DNA of 41,375 bases from Caulobacteraceae bacterium (lineage in GTDB: Bacteria; Pseudomonadota; Alphaproteobacteria; Caulobacterales; Caulobacteraceae). The notes under the pieces are model-generated. The model saw nothing but the letters and a program-made list of their open reading frames with translations. It did no database searches and was not told the DNA's origin. Every line of letters starts with the position of its first letter. Position 1 is the stretch's first letter. The translations under genes were made by a program, and so were the position numbers. Below, piece by piece: positions 20,959 to 31,414 of the stretch. Location of the stretch: NCBI GenBank assembly GCA_947476555.1, contig CANJRI010000018.1:1-41375 (forward strand), written 5' to 3'.

Positions 20959-21420
20959 ATGACCGAGATCGTCGAAGGCGCGCCCGCCCCGGATTTCACC
21001 CTGGAAACCGCCGAGGGCCCGGTGTCCCTGGCTGACTTCGCGGGCAGGACCCTGGTGCTCTATTTCTACCCTAAGGACGACACCTCCGGCTGCACCCGCG
21101 AGGCGCAGGATTTCACCGCCCTGGCCCCCGAATTCGCCAAGGCCGGCGCGACGGTGATCGGGGTCTCGAAGGACTCCGTGAAATCCCACGAGAAGTTCAC
21201 CGCCAAGTACGGCCTTGGCGTGAAGCTGGGCTCCGACCCGGAGGCCGCCGTCATCGAGCGCTTCGGCTCCTGGGGCGAGAAGACCCTCTACGGCCGCAAG
21301 TACATGGGTATCGACCGCTCCACCTTCCTGATCCGGGACGGGGTGATCCGGCGGATCTGGCGCAAGGTGAAGGTCCCGGGCCACGCCGAGGCCGTGCTGG
21401 GCGCTGTCAGGGCGGCATAA
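20959..21420 (+). CDS. bcp: thioredoxin-dependent peroxiredoxin, Bcp/PrxQ type, one-Cys form
   Basis: A 153-residue cytoplasmic peroxiredoxin that reduces hydrogen peroxide and organic peroxides. The peroxidatic Cys45 lies in KDDTSGCTREAQDF. In the two-Cys Bcp proteins a resolving cysteine stands five residues later; here that position is Gln, and no other cysteine exists in the protein. It must therefore be recycled by an intermolecular route. The AGGAG ribosome-binding site overlaps the tyrS stop, so the two genes are translated from one message. Confidence 0.93.
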   Translation: MTEIVEGAPAPDFTLETAEGPVSLADFAGRTLVLYFYPKDDTSGCTREAQDFTALAPEFAKAGATVIGVSKDSVKSHEKFTAKYGLGVKLGSDPEAAVIERFGSWGEKTLYGRKYMGIDRSTFLIRDGVIRRIWRKVKVPGHAEAVLGAVRAA

Positions 21421-21476
21421 TCCCCTAGGGGAAGGTCAGGTGGCGCCTGAGCCTGCGGCAACGCGACGCCTAAGGG

Positions 21477-21492
21477 TTAATCAGACGTAAAC
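21477..21492 (+). promoter_or_regulatory. CtrA-box-like sequence upstream of the M23 peptidase/bactofilin genes
   Basis: TTAA (21477-21480), seven bases, then TAAAC (21488-21492) differs at one position from the Caulobacter CtrA consensus TTAA-N7-TTAAC. It lies 68 bases before the peptidase ATG, a usual place for CtrA control. Short degenerate motif, so low confidence. Confidence 0.3.
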
Positions 21493-21559
21493 CGCCTTGC
21501 GCAGGCGGGAAATCTCATCGCATATCCCACTCTTCGTGGGGTCGGGGACTGGGCGACGC

Positions 21560-22708
21560 ATGTCACGAGTGGCGCGACTACGCAGCTCGCTGGAAGCGCT
21601 GTTTCCGGAACGTCACCTCTACGTCCGCTCGGGCGGCGAGATGAGGGGCTTCGTCCTCACCTCCTCCAAGCAGATCATGGCCGCCGGCGTGGTCGCCGGT
21701 TGCGCCCTGTGGATGGGGGTCTGCACGGCCGCCATGCTGGTCAACCTGTTCTCCGTCTCGGCCACCGACCGCGAGATCGCCAAGCTGAAGGCCCAGTCCG
21801 AACGCTATGTGGCGGATCGCCAGGCCCGGCTGGACAGCGCGCTCGCCCAACTCAACTCCGGCTCCACCGCCGAGGTGGCCTCGACCATCGAAAGCCGCCA
21901 CGCCGCGCTGGCCATGCTGCTCACCGGCCTGAAGGACGCCCCGGGCGCCGCCGAGGCCCTGACGCCCGCCATCGACCGGGCCCTGGCCAACCAGGACGCC
22001 ACCCCCGCCCGGCGGGTGCATATGGTGCGCCTGGGCCAGGAGCAGTTGCTCGACGCCGCCGACAACTTCGCCAAGACCCGGGCCGACCGCCTGCGCATTG
22101 CGTTCCGGATGGCCGGCCTGACGCCGTCGGCCTTCACCCCCAAGGGCGGCAGCCTGGGCGGGCCGTTGATCGATTCCAAGGACCCCCGCGCCCTGGCCGA
22201 GGTGCTGGACGTGGACGAGGACTTCGCCGTCCGGATCCAGAAAGTCTCGCACGACGTCTCCGACACCCAGGCCCTGACGGCGGCGGCGGGGGCCCTGCCC
22301 TTCGCCCGGCCCACCGGCGGCTCCTATCAGTCCAGCGGCTTCGGCGTGCGTTACGACCCCTTCACCCGGCGACCGGCCTTCCACTCCGGCCTGGATTTCG
22401 CCGGCGCCCAGGCCACGCCGATCCTGGCCACCGGCCCAGGCGTGGTGTCCTACGCCGGGCCTCGCGCCGGCTACGGCAAGGCGGTGGAGATCGACCACGG
22501 CCGTGGCCTGAAGACCCGCTACGCCCACCTCTCGGCCATCGCCGTGACGCCTGGCCAGCAGGTCGCCGTCGGCCAGCGGGTCGGCGCCATGGGCTCCACG
22601 GGCCGGTCCACCGGCACGCACCTGCATTACGAAGTCTGGGTCAATGGCCGGGCGCAGAACCCCGGCCGCTTCCTGAGGGCTGGCCAATATGTTCTCCAAG
22701 CCGAGTAA
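21560..22708 (+). CDS. membrane-anchored M23 (LytM) family metallopeptidase
   Basis: A 382-residue cell-wall protein with one N-terminal membrane anchor (about residues 38-62), a helical stalk region (70-250) and a C-terminal LytM domain facing the periplasm. The zinc site is complete: His275 and Asp279 in FHSGLDF and His354/His356 in THLHYEVW, so an active DD-endopeptidase cutting peptidoglycan cross-links is expected. The ATG at 21560 is preferred to an in-frame start 21 codons upstream, because it follows a GGGGACTGGG stretch and places the anchor normally. The 3' end overlaps the bactofilin gene by 20 bases. Pairs of M23 peptidase and bactofilin genes act together in cell-shape control in other bacteria. 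Confidence 0.9.
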   Translation: MSRVARLRSSLEALFPERHLYVRSGGEMRGFVLTSSKQIMAAGVVAGCALWMGVCTAAMLVNLFSVSATDREIAKLKAQSERYVADRQARLDSALAQLNSGSTAEVASTIESRHAALAMLLTGLKDAPGAAEALTPAIDRALANQDATPARRVHMVRLGQEQLLDAADNFAKTRADRLRIAFRMAGLTPSAFTPKGGSLGGPLIDSKDPRALAEVLDVDEDFAVRIQKVSHDVSDTQALTAAAGALPFARPTGGSYQSSGFGVRYDPFTRRPAFHSGLDFAGAQATPILATGPGVVSYAGPRAGYGKAVEIDHGRGLKTRYAHLSAIAVTPGQQVAVGQRVGAMGSTGRSTGTHLHYEVWVNGRAQNPGRFLRAGQYVLQAE

Positions 22709-23189
22709 GCAAAGCTTCGAGGTCGCGGCCCCCGCGGCGCGCAAGGACCTCCCCCCGACCATCCGGGCCGGAAAGTCGGCGGTGGCCTCCCTGGTGGCCG
22801 AAGGGGTGGTGATCCGCGGCGATCTCTCCACCGGCGGCGACATGCACCTGGACGGGGTGCTGGAAGGCGACCTGAAAGCCGACCTGCTGACGATTGGAGA
22901 GGCCGGCCTGGTCACCGGCATGATCGAGGCCGACACCATCGAGGTGCGGGGCCGCGTGGTGGGCGTGATCACCGCCCGCATGGTGCACCTGTGCGCCACC
23001 GCCCGGGTCTCGGGGGACATCAACCACACCGAACTGGCGATCGACGCCGGCGCGCATTTCGAGGGCCGCAGCCTTCCCGCCCCCGCCGCGGATTCCAAAT
23101 CCCGCAAGGACGAACGCGCCAAGGCCAAGCTGAACCCGCTGGCCCTCGCCGACGAGAACGAACCCAGCCGCGCCTCGGCTGAGAGCTAG
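22689..23189 (+). CDS. bacA: bactofilin cytoskeletal protein (BacA-like)
   Basis: A 166-residue bactofilin, which polymerises without nucleotide into filaments or membrane patches that position cell-wall enzymes. A flexible N-terminal tail (1-35) precedes the beta-helix domain (about 36-125), recognisable from VVIRGDLSTGGDMHLDG, GLVTGMIEADTIEVRG and VSGDINHTELAIDAGA. A charged C-terminal tail follows. The ATG lies inside the end of the M23 peptidase gene, indicating coupling. In Caulobacter crescentus BacA recruits PbpC at the stalk base; assignment as BacA rather than BacB rests on the adjacent M23 gene. Confidence 0.9.
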   Translation: MFSKPSKQSFEVAAPAARKDLPPTIRAGKSAVASLVAEGVVIRGDLSTGGDMHLDGVLEGDLKADLLTIGEAGLVTGMIEADTIEVRGRVVGVITARMVHLCATARVSGDINHTELAIDAGAHFEGRSLPAPAADSKSRKDERAKAKLNPLALADENEPSRASAES

Positions 23190-23196
23190 ATCATCA

Positions 23197-23312
23197 ACCT
23201 CCCCCGCCTGCGGGGGAGGTGTCGCGAACGCGACGGAGGGGGCGCTGGGGCCATGCGCCGGCAGCGCCCCCTCCACCACTTCGTGGTCCCCCTCCCCCGT
23301 GAACGGGGGAGG
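23197..23312. repeat. composite palindromic intergenic element with five hairpins (REP/BIME-like)
   Basis: Nearly the whole gap between the bactofilin gene and prfB folds. The stems are ACCTCCCCC/GGGGGAGGT (23197-23205 with 23212-23220), GTCGC/GCGAC (23221-23225 with 23230-23234), a 12-bp stem starting GGAGGGGG (23235-23246 with 23263-23274), ACCAC/GTGGT (23275-23279 with 23283-23287) and CCTCCCCCG/CGGGGGAGG (23291-23299 with 23304-23312). The outer arms are also complementary. Such elements recur between genes in many alphaproteobacteria and may end both converging transcripts. Confidence 0.75.
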
Positions 23313-24435
23313 TTATTGGGCGGTCGAGCCCCGGGTCGCGCCGACCCGCTGGGCCAGGGATGCGCCCATGAACTGATCCAGGTCGCCGTCCAGGACCCCG
23401 CCGGTGTCGGAGGTCTCCACCTCGGTGCGCAGATCCTTGACCATCTGATAGGGCTGCAGGACGTAGCTGCGGATCTGGTGGCCCCAGCCGATATCGGTCT
23501 TCTGCTCCTCGATGGCCGCCTGGGCCGCCTCGCGCTTCTCCAGCTCAAGCTCATAGAGCCGGGCCTTCAGCATCTTCCAGGCCTGGTCGCGGTTCTGGTG
23601 CTGCGAACGCTGATTCTGGCAGGCCACCGCGATGCCGGTGGGAAGGTGGGTCAGGCGCACGGCGGAGTCGGTCTTGTTGACGTGCTGGCCGCCGGAGCCG
23701 GAGGCCCGATAGGTGTCGACCCGCACCTCGGCCGGATTGATCTCGATCTCGATCTCGTCGTCCACCACCGGATAGACCCACACCGAGGCGAAGGAGGTGT
23801 GCCGCTTGGCCGCCGCGTCGAAGGGGGAGATGCGCACGAGACGGTGCACCCCGGCCTCGGTCTTCAGCCAGCCGTAGGCGTTCGTACCCTTCACCTGCAG
23901 GGTGACGGACTTGATCCCGGCCTGCTCGCCCGGCGTCTCCTCCAGGAATTCCACCTCCATGCCATGGGCGCCCGCCCACCGGCTGTACATACGCAGCAGC
24001 ATGCCGGCCCAGTCGTTGGACTCGGTGCCGCCGGCGCCGGAGTTGATCTCCATGAAGGCGTCGTTGCCGTCCGCCTCGCCTGAGAGCAGGGCCTCCAGCT
24101 CGGCCCGCGCGGCGCGCTCCTTGATCGCCTTCAGCTGGCCGACCGCCTCGTCGAAGGAGGCCTCGTCGCCCTCCTCCTCGGCCATCTCGGCGAAGCCCAG
24201 GGCGTCCTCCAGGTCGCGGTGCAGCGCCTGCACGGCGCCCACCTGCCCGGCGAGCCGGGTGCGTTCGCGCATCAGCGCCTGGGCGGCCGAAGCGTTCTCC
24301 CAGAGGGTCGGGTCCTCGACCCGGGCGTTCAGCTCATCGAGTTTGCGAAGGGCTGGTTCCCAGTCAAAGACGCCTCCTGAGCAGTTCGATCGACTGCTCG
24401 ATGTCGGCCTTGGCAGCCTCGACATCCGCTCTCAT
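23313..24435 (-). CDS. prfB: peptide chain release factor 2, expressed through a programmed +1 frameshift
   Basis: RF2 recognises UGA and UAA stop codons and triggers peptide release. The gene starts at the ATG at 24435, reads 23 codons ([19 protein letters not shown]...), and meets an in-frame TGA at 24366-24364. A +1 slip at CTT-TGA-C continues into [16 protein letters not shown] and 350 further residues, about 373 in total. The main frame contains the RF2-specific SPF tripeptide at 203-205 ([11 protein letters not shown]) and the catalytic GGQ at 248-250 ([10 protein letters not shown]). It lies downstream of mrcA and amiC, a common alphaproteobacterial order. Automated callers would start this gene too late because of the frameshift. 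Confidence 0.96.
24364..24378 (-). other. prfB programmed +1 frameshift signal
   Basis: On the minus strand the order is AGGAGG (24378-24373), CGT, CTT (24369-24367), TGA (24366-24364), then C. An internal Shine-Dalgarno-like element three bases before CTT-TGA-C is the classic RF2 autoregulatory site: when RF2 is scarce the ribosome slips forward and makes more RF2. Confidence 0.95.
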
Positions 24436-24469
24436 GGAAAGCTCCGGGTTGAATGAAGGGCGGGCATAG

Positions 24470-24555
24470 AGCGTGACAGCCGGAAGTGGAAGCCGGTTCC
24501 GGCGCCCGTCACGCGCAAAAGCGAAGAATCAGCGTGACAGCCGGAAGTGGAAGCC
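24470..24555. repeat. pair of identical 25-bp direct repeats between prfB and mrcA
   Basis: The same 25 bases, starting AGCGTGACAGCCGG, occur at 24470-24494 and 24531-24555, 61 bp apart. The first copy can form a hairpin CCGGAA/TTCCGG with the sequence after it. The second forms the stem at the end of mrcA. The reverse strand (GGCTTCCACTTCCGGCTGTCACGC) resembles a GC-rich intergenic motif I recall as common in alphaproteobacteria. Confidence 0.7.
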
Positions 24556-24562
24556 CCGGCTG

Positions 24563-24564
<2 letters not shown>
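24536..24564 (-). terminator. hairpin at the mrcA stop codon, possible terminator
   Basis: A perfect 9-bp stem GACAGCCGG/CCGGCTGTC (24536-24544 with 24556-24564) overlaps the mrcA stop codon, with an 11-base loop. On the minus strand it is followed by a moderately T-rich stretch (GATTCTTCGCTTTT). Whether it stops transcription before prfB is unclear. Confidence 0.4.
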
Positions 24565-26980
<2,416 letters not shown>

Positions 26981-27057
26981 GCGGCCTCCGGAACGCGACC
27001 CTCGCGCCCTAAGGAGGCTCGTCTACCCTGTGTCGGGCCGGGCGCCAACGCGGCGCG

Positions 27058-28266
27058 TCAGCGCGAGGCCAGCTTCAGGGGTTCGCCGAAATGGGCGTCG
27101 ATGGCCTCGCCCACGGCATCGATGAGCCGTTCGCGGCGGACGGGGTCGGACAACAGCCGCTCGTCCTCGATATTGGTGACGAAGCCCATTTCCAGGAGAA
27201 CCGCCGGAACATCGGGCGCCAGCAGCACCATGAACCCGGCGTCCCGGTGGCTGCGGCGCAGCAGCGGGGTCTTGCCCTCGATGCTCGACATCAGGGTCTG
27301 GGCGAAGATGGCCGAGCGGTTGCGGGTGGCGCGCTGGGTCAGGTCGAAGAGGATGTCGCGCACCCCCTGGTCGCCGGTCAGGCTCGCCTTCATGAACCAG
27401 TCGTCCCGGTTCACGAACCGGGTGGCGCGCTGGGAAGCCTTGTCCGAGAGGGTGTAGACGCTGGCCCCGCGCACATAGGGCTCGGGCCCCGAATCGGAGT
27501 GCAGCGAGATGAAAAGATCGGCATCCGCCCGCTGGGCGACCCGCACCCGGCTCTCGAGCGGGATATAGACGTCGGAATTGCGGGTCATCACGACCTTGTA
27601 GCGGCCGGTGCGCTCGAGCCGGGCCTTCAGGGCCTGGGCGGCGGCGAGGTTCAGGTCCTTCTCGTAGACGCGCGCGCCGAGGGCGCCGACGTCCTTGCCG
27701 CCATGGCCGGCGTCGATCACCACCACCTTCTTCAGGGGCAGGGGCGGCTTGCGGGCGGGCATGAAGGCGGTGCGCAGGACCGGCTGGGCCGTCGTGCCCT
27801 GGGCCTTGGTCATGACCGCGCCCGGCGCGGCCGCGACGTCGATCACATAGCGATAGTGGGCGATCCCGTCGGCAGGCGGCAGCAGGAACCGGCGCTTGAG
27901 GGCCGCGTCGGACGCCAGATCCATGGTCAGGCGGGCGCCGCCGGCCGCCGGCTCGACCGACCAGGCGCTGACCAGGCCCCGGCCGGGACCTTGCAAGGCT
28001 TGGGAGGCGGTGACGCCGGGCAGGGTCACGACCACGCGGCGGTCCGCCGAGCCGTCCGACACCACCTTGACGGTGGCCGAGTGGTCCAGATCGATGACCA
28101 GGCGGGTCTGGACGGTGTCTCCGCCCAGGCGGACCTGCATCAGTTCGGTGGTTTCGACGGCGGCGTAGGAGGCGGCGACTCCGGCCAGCCCGAGGCTCGC
28201 CGCGGCGATGCCCAACAAGGCCCGCACCCGGTGGCGCTTCAACGACTCCCCCAAGCCTGCGAACAT
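27058..28266 (-). CDS. amiC: N-acetylmuramoyl-L-alanine amidase (AmiC-like, AMIN + Amidase_3)
   Basis: A 402-residue periplasmic zinc amidase that splits the amide bond between MurNAc and the stem peptide during daughter-cell separation. An N-terminal export signal (about 12-35) is followed by an AMIN domain (about 40-150), which targets the septum. The Amidase_3 catalytic domain has zinc ligands in DAGHGGKD (His188), YEKDLNL and SLHSDS, and catalytic Glu359 in LLEMGFVTN. The ATG at 28266 is chosen because GGGAG lies about five bases before it and the signal peptide then starts normally; in-frame starts up to 36 codons upstream exist. It is divergent from rne. Confidence 0.93.
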   Translation of the reverse strand: MFAGLGESLKRHRVRALLGIAAASLGLAGVAASYAAVETTELMQVRLGGDTVQTRLVIDLDHSATVKVVSDGSADRRVVVTLPGVTASQALQGPGRGLVSAWSVEPAAGGARLTMDLASDAALKRRFLLPPADGIAHYRYVIDVAAAPGAVMTKAQGTTAQPVLRTAFMPARKPPLPLKKVVVIDAGHGGKDVGALGARVYEKDLNLAAAQALKARLERTGRYKVVMTRNSDVYIPLESRVRVAQRADADLFISLHSDSGPEPYVRGASVYTLSDKASQRATRFVNRDDWFMKASLTGDQGVRDILFDLTQRATRNRSAIFAQTLMSSIEGKTPLLRRSHRDAGFMVLLAPDVPAVLLEMGFVTNIEDERLLSDPVRRERLIDAVGEAIDAHFGEPLKLASR

Positions 28267-28685
28267 ATGCTCCCTGCCCCGCCACAGCGGATTCATCCTC
28301 AAGCCATATACACGACCTCCGCGTAGACAATTGGTTAACGAGGTCTTGCCTGCGACGAATAGGTGCGGTTGCACACAGGCCGCGCTTCCCTTTTGCCGGC
28401 GGGTGTTGCAAAGTCGCCCCGCGCGACGCCGGTGAGCCCGACAGGGCCCGGTGGCCGCGCGCCAGAAACCCGGCGCCGCACCCGGCCGATATACTCGGCC
28501 ACGGCGCCCTCTCCGATCCGCGCCTCCTTAGACGCGCCTAGGAACACACCCGATGGGCTGCGCAGCTCAAGCCAATCCTGGTTTCGCCTCCGCCACCGGC
28601 GCCGCTGTCGGCGTCGCGGAGGAGCACGCGCGCGCCCATCCCATGAGCCGGCGGCGCCTGCGGGCGCGCCGTGGAGATTTGTTTG
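28267..28685. other. 419-bp divergent intergenic region between amiC and rne
   Basis: This is the longest gap. It should carry the amiC promoter on the left and the rne promoter and leader on the right. A perfect inverted repeat GGCCGA-TATAC-TCGGCC (28484-28500) contains TATACT (28490-28495), which could be a -10 element with an overlapping operator; no good -35 was seen. A strong stem CCTCCGC/GCGGAGG (28587-28593 with 28616-28622) would lie in the rne leader about 65 bases before the start codon. E. coli RNase E controls its own level through its 5' leader; whether that applies here is inference. Small ORFs here have no coding support. Confidence 0.4.
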
Positions 28686-31367
28686 ATGCCCAAGACCATG
28701 TTGATCGATGCCGCCCACGCCGAAGAGACGCGTGTGGTGGTGGTCGACGGAAACCGCGTTGAAGAATTCGATTTCGAGAGCCAGAACCGAAAGCAGCTCC
28801 GAGGGAATATCTATCTTGCCAAGGTGACGCGCGTTGAGCCGTCGCTGCAGGCGGCCTTCGTGGAGTATGGCGGCAACCGCCATGGCTTCCTGGCCTTCAA
28901 CGAGATCCACCCCGACTATTACCAGATCCCGGTCGCCGACCGCGAAGCGCTGATGCGCGAAGAGGCCGACGACGAGGACGACGAGCCCGCGCCGCGTCGG
29001 GGCCGCGGCCGCCGGCCCGCCGCCGCCGCCGCTTCCACCGAGGGCGACTCCGTCGAAGCCTCCGAGGATGACGAAGACGAGGGCGAGTCCGAGGCCGAGG
29101 CGATCTCGGACGACGACGACGACATGGAGGAGGAGCTGGCGCGCCGCCGTCGCCGGCTGATGCGTCGCTACAAGATCCAGGAAGTGATCCGCCGCCGGCA
29201 GATCATGCTGGTGCAGGTGGTCAAGGAAGAGCGCGGCAACAAGGGCGCGGCCCTGACCACCTACCTCTCGCTGGCCGGCCGCTACGGCGTCCTGATGCCC
29301 AACACCGCCCGTGGCGGCGGCATCAGCCGCAAGATCGACACCGCCACCGACCGCAAGCGCCTGAAGGGAATCGTCCAGTCCCTCGACGTTCCCCAGGGGA
29401 TGGGCCTGATCGTCCGCACCGCCGGCGCCAAGCGCACCAAGGCCGAGCTGAAGCGCGACTACGACTATCTGCTCCGTCTGTGGGAGAACATCCGCGAGAA
29501 GACCCTGCACTCCATCGCTCCCTCCCTCATCTACGAGGAAGAGGACCTGGTGAAGCGGGCGATCCGCGACCTCTACGACAAGGACATCGACGACGTCTTC
29601 GTCGAGGGCGAGGCGGCCTTCAAGGAAGCCCGCGACTTCATGCGGATGCTGATGCCCTCGCAGGCCAAGAAGGTTCAGCTCTACCGCGAGGCCTCGCCCC
29701 TGTTCGTGAAGCACCGGGTCGAGGATCACCTGTCGCAGATCTATTCGCCCACCGTGCCCCTGCGCTCGGGCGGCTATCTGGTGATCAACCAGACCGAGGC
29801 GCTGGTCGCCATCGACGTCAACTCCGGCCGCGCCACCCGCGAACGGAACATCGAAGCCACCGCGCTGAAGACCAACACCGAGGCCGCCGAGGAGGCGGCC
29901 CGGCAGCTTCGCCTGCGCGACCTGGCGGGCCTGATCGTCATCGACTTCATCGACATGGACGAGGGCAAGAACAACCGCTCCGTCGAGAAGAAGCTGAAGG
30001 ATTGCCTGAAGGACGATCGCGCCCGGGTGCAGATGGGCAAGATCAGCCCCTTCGGCCTGATGGAGATCTCCCGCCAGCGTCGCCGCACCGGCGTCCTGGA
30101 GGGCACCACCCACGTCTGCGAGCATTGCGCCGGCAGCGGCCGGGTGCGCTCGGTCGAATCCAGCGCGCTTGCGGCCATCCGTGGTCTGGAGATGGAGGCC
30201 CTGAAGGGCGGCGGCGAGGTGACCCTCAGGGTTCCCCGCGCGGTCGGGCTCTACATCCTCAATGAGAAGCGCGCCCACCTGGGCCGCCTGCTCCAGGCGT
30301 TCGGCCTGTTCGTCACGGTGGTGATCGACGACGAAATGGCCCACGCCGATCACCTGATCGAGCGGACCGCCATGGAAACCCGCCCCGATCACGCGGTCAT
30401 GCTCGCCGCCCCGGCCGCGGCCCTCCCCTCACCCGTCGAGGACGATTTCGACGACGAGGCCTTCGAGGACGAGGAGGACGACGAGGAAGAGGACGAGGGC
30501 GAGGACGAAGAGGAACGGGACGGCGAGACCGCCCCTGCCCGATCGCGCGAGCCCGACCGCGAACGCGGCGAGGACCGGGCCGACGACGGCGATGGCCGCC
30601 GGCGCGGTCGCCGCCGGCGGCGCGGACGTCGGGGGGATGAGCCCCGGGGCGAGCGTCCGGCGCAGGCCACCCCTTCCACCCCGGCCGCCCCGCGCCCCGA
30701 AGGCGATGACGAAGGCGGCCACGGCCGTCGCCGCCGGCGCGGCCGTCGAGGCGGCCGCCGGATGCGCGATGACTCCGCGCCGCACGATCCCTTCACCTGG
30801 GTCCGTCCCTGGGTGCCCTATGGCGACGACCCGTTCGTCTGGCACGACCCGGCGGACGACATGAAGCCGCTGGCCGCCGAGCGCCCGCAGGGCGATCGCG
30901 GGTCGAGGCCGGTGGCGGAAGCCGCGGCTCCCGCGCGGACGAGCGACGCCAGCACGGTCACCACCGACGGCGACCTGGACATCTGGGTCGAGCTGCCGGA
31001 ACCGGCGGAAAAGCCCCGCCGAGCCCGCCGCAGCCGGGGCCGCGGTCCCGGCCGCGACGCCGCCGCTGAGGACGCGCCGGCCCCCGTGGCCGCCCAGCCC
31101 GCGCCGGAGCCGGAACCTGCGCCTGAACCGGAAGTCGTCGTGGCCGAGTCGGCCGTCGAGGCCCCGGTCAAGCGGACCCGTTCGCGGAAGAAGCCGGCGG
31201 CCGCGGTCGCAGAGGCTGTCGCCGAAGCTGTCGTCGAAACCACCGCCCCGGTGCTGGAAACGGTCGCCGCCGCGCCGGAGCCCACGCCCGCGCCACGCGA
31301 GCCGGACCCGGCCGAAATCGCCGGTCCGCCGCCGGCGCCGCGCAAAGGCTGGTGGCGAAGGGGCTGA
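28686..31367 (+). CDS. rne: ribonuclease E
   Basis: An 893-residue endoribonuclease that starts mRNA decay and processes rRNA, and scaffolds the degradosome. It starts at MPKTMLIDAAHAEETRVVVV; the ATG at 28686 follows GGAG. The S1 domain (about 35-215) is split by a very acidic/basic insertion at 90-162, typical of alphaproteobacteria. Catalytic aspartates are Asp377 (VAIDVNSGR) and Asp420 (VIDFIDM). The zinc-link cysteines are Cys478/Cys481 (CEHCAGSG). The C-terminal half (from about 560) is disordered, with acidic and Arg-rich blocks for RNA and partners. It ends in RKGWWRRG, like the GWW motif that binds polynucleotide phosphorylase in Caulobacter crescentus. Confidence 0.96.
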   Translation: MPKTMLIDAAHAEETRVVVVDGNRVEEFDFESQNRKQLRGNIYLAKVTRVEPSLQAAFVEYGGNRHGFLAFNEIHPDYYQIPVADREALMREEADDEDDEPAPRRGRGRRPAAAAASTEGDSVEASEDDEDEGESEAEAISDDDDDMEEELARRRRRLMRRYKIQEVIRRRQIMLVQVVKEERGNKGAALTTYLSLAGRYGVLMPNTARGGGISRKIDTATDRKRLKGIVQSLDVPQGMGLIVRTAGAKRTKAELKRDYDYLLRLWENIREKTLHSIAPSLIYEEEDLVKRAIRDLYDKDIDDVFVEGEAAFKEARDFMRMLMPSQAKKVQLYREASPLFVKHRVEDHLSQIYSPTVPLRSGGYLVINQTEALVAIDVNSGRATRERNIEATALKTNTEAAEEAARQLRLRDLAGLIVIDFIDMDEGKNNRSVEKKLKDCLKDDRARVQMGKISPFGLMEISRQRRRTGVLEGTTHVCEHCAGSGRVRSVESSALAAIRGLEMEALKGGGEVTLRVPRAVGLYILNEKRAHLGRLLQAFGLFVTVVIDDEMAHADHLIERTAMETRPDHAVMLAAPAAALPSPVEDDFDDEAFEDEEDDEEEDEGEDEEERDGETAPARSREPDRERGEDRADDGDGRRRGRRRRRGRRGDEPRGERPAQATPSTPAAPRPEGDDEGGHGRRRRRGRRGGRRMRDDSAPHDPFTWVRPWVPYGDDPFVWHDPADDMKPLAAERPQGDRGSRPVAEAAAPARTSDASTVTTDGDLDIWVELPEPAEKPRRARRSRGRGPGRDAAAEDAPAPVAAQPAPEPEPAPEPEVVVAESAVEAPVKRTRSRKKPAAAVAEAVAEAVVETTAPVLETVAAAPEPTPAPREPDPAEIAGPPPAPRKGWWRRG

Positions 31368-31414
31368 CAGGTTAGGCTGAGGCCGGGCTTGGGGGCGCCA
31401 AGGAAGAGTTGAGC

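Noticed and set aside
20092..21384. A 430-codon minus-strand frame opposite tyrS and bcp, and a 516-codon one at 21578-23128
   Set aside because: Composition artefacts opposite well-supported genes; no recognisable motif.
24364..24366. In-frame TGA near the start of prfB considered as a pseudogene signal
   Set aside because: The flanking AGGAGG and CTT-TGA-C show programmed frameshifting, not decay.
28335..28350. TTAA-containing stretch before amiC considered as a CtrA box
   Set aside because: The downstream half (TTGC) has two mismatches from the consensus; not better than chance.
28553..28762. Small ORF in the rne leader, starting MGCAAQANPG
   Set aside because: No ribosome-binding site, no recognisable product, and it runs into rne in another frame; more likely structured leader.
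28335..30392. A 685-codon minus-strand open frame opposite rne
   Set aside because: Shadow of the GC-rich rne coding frame; the plus strand encodes unmistakable RNase E.
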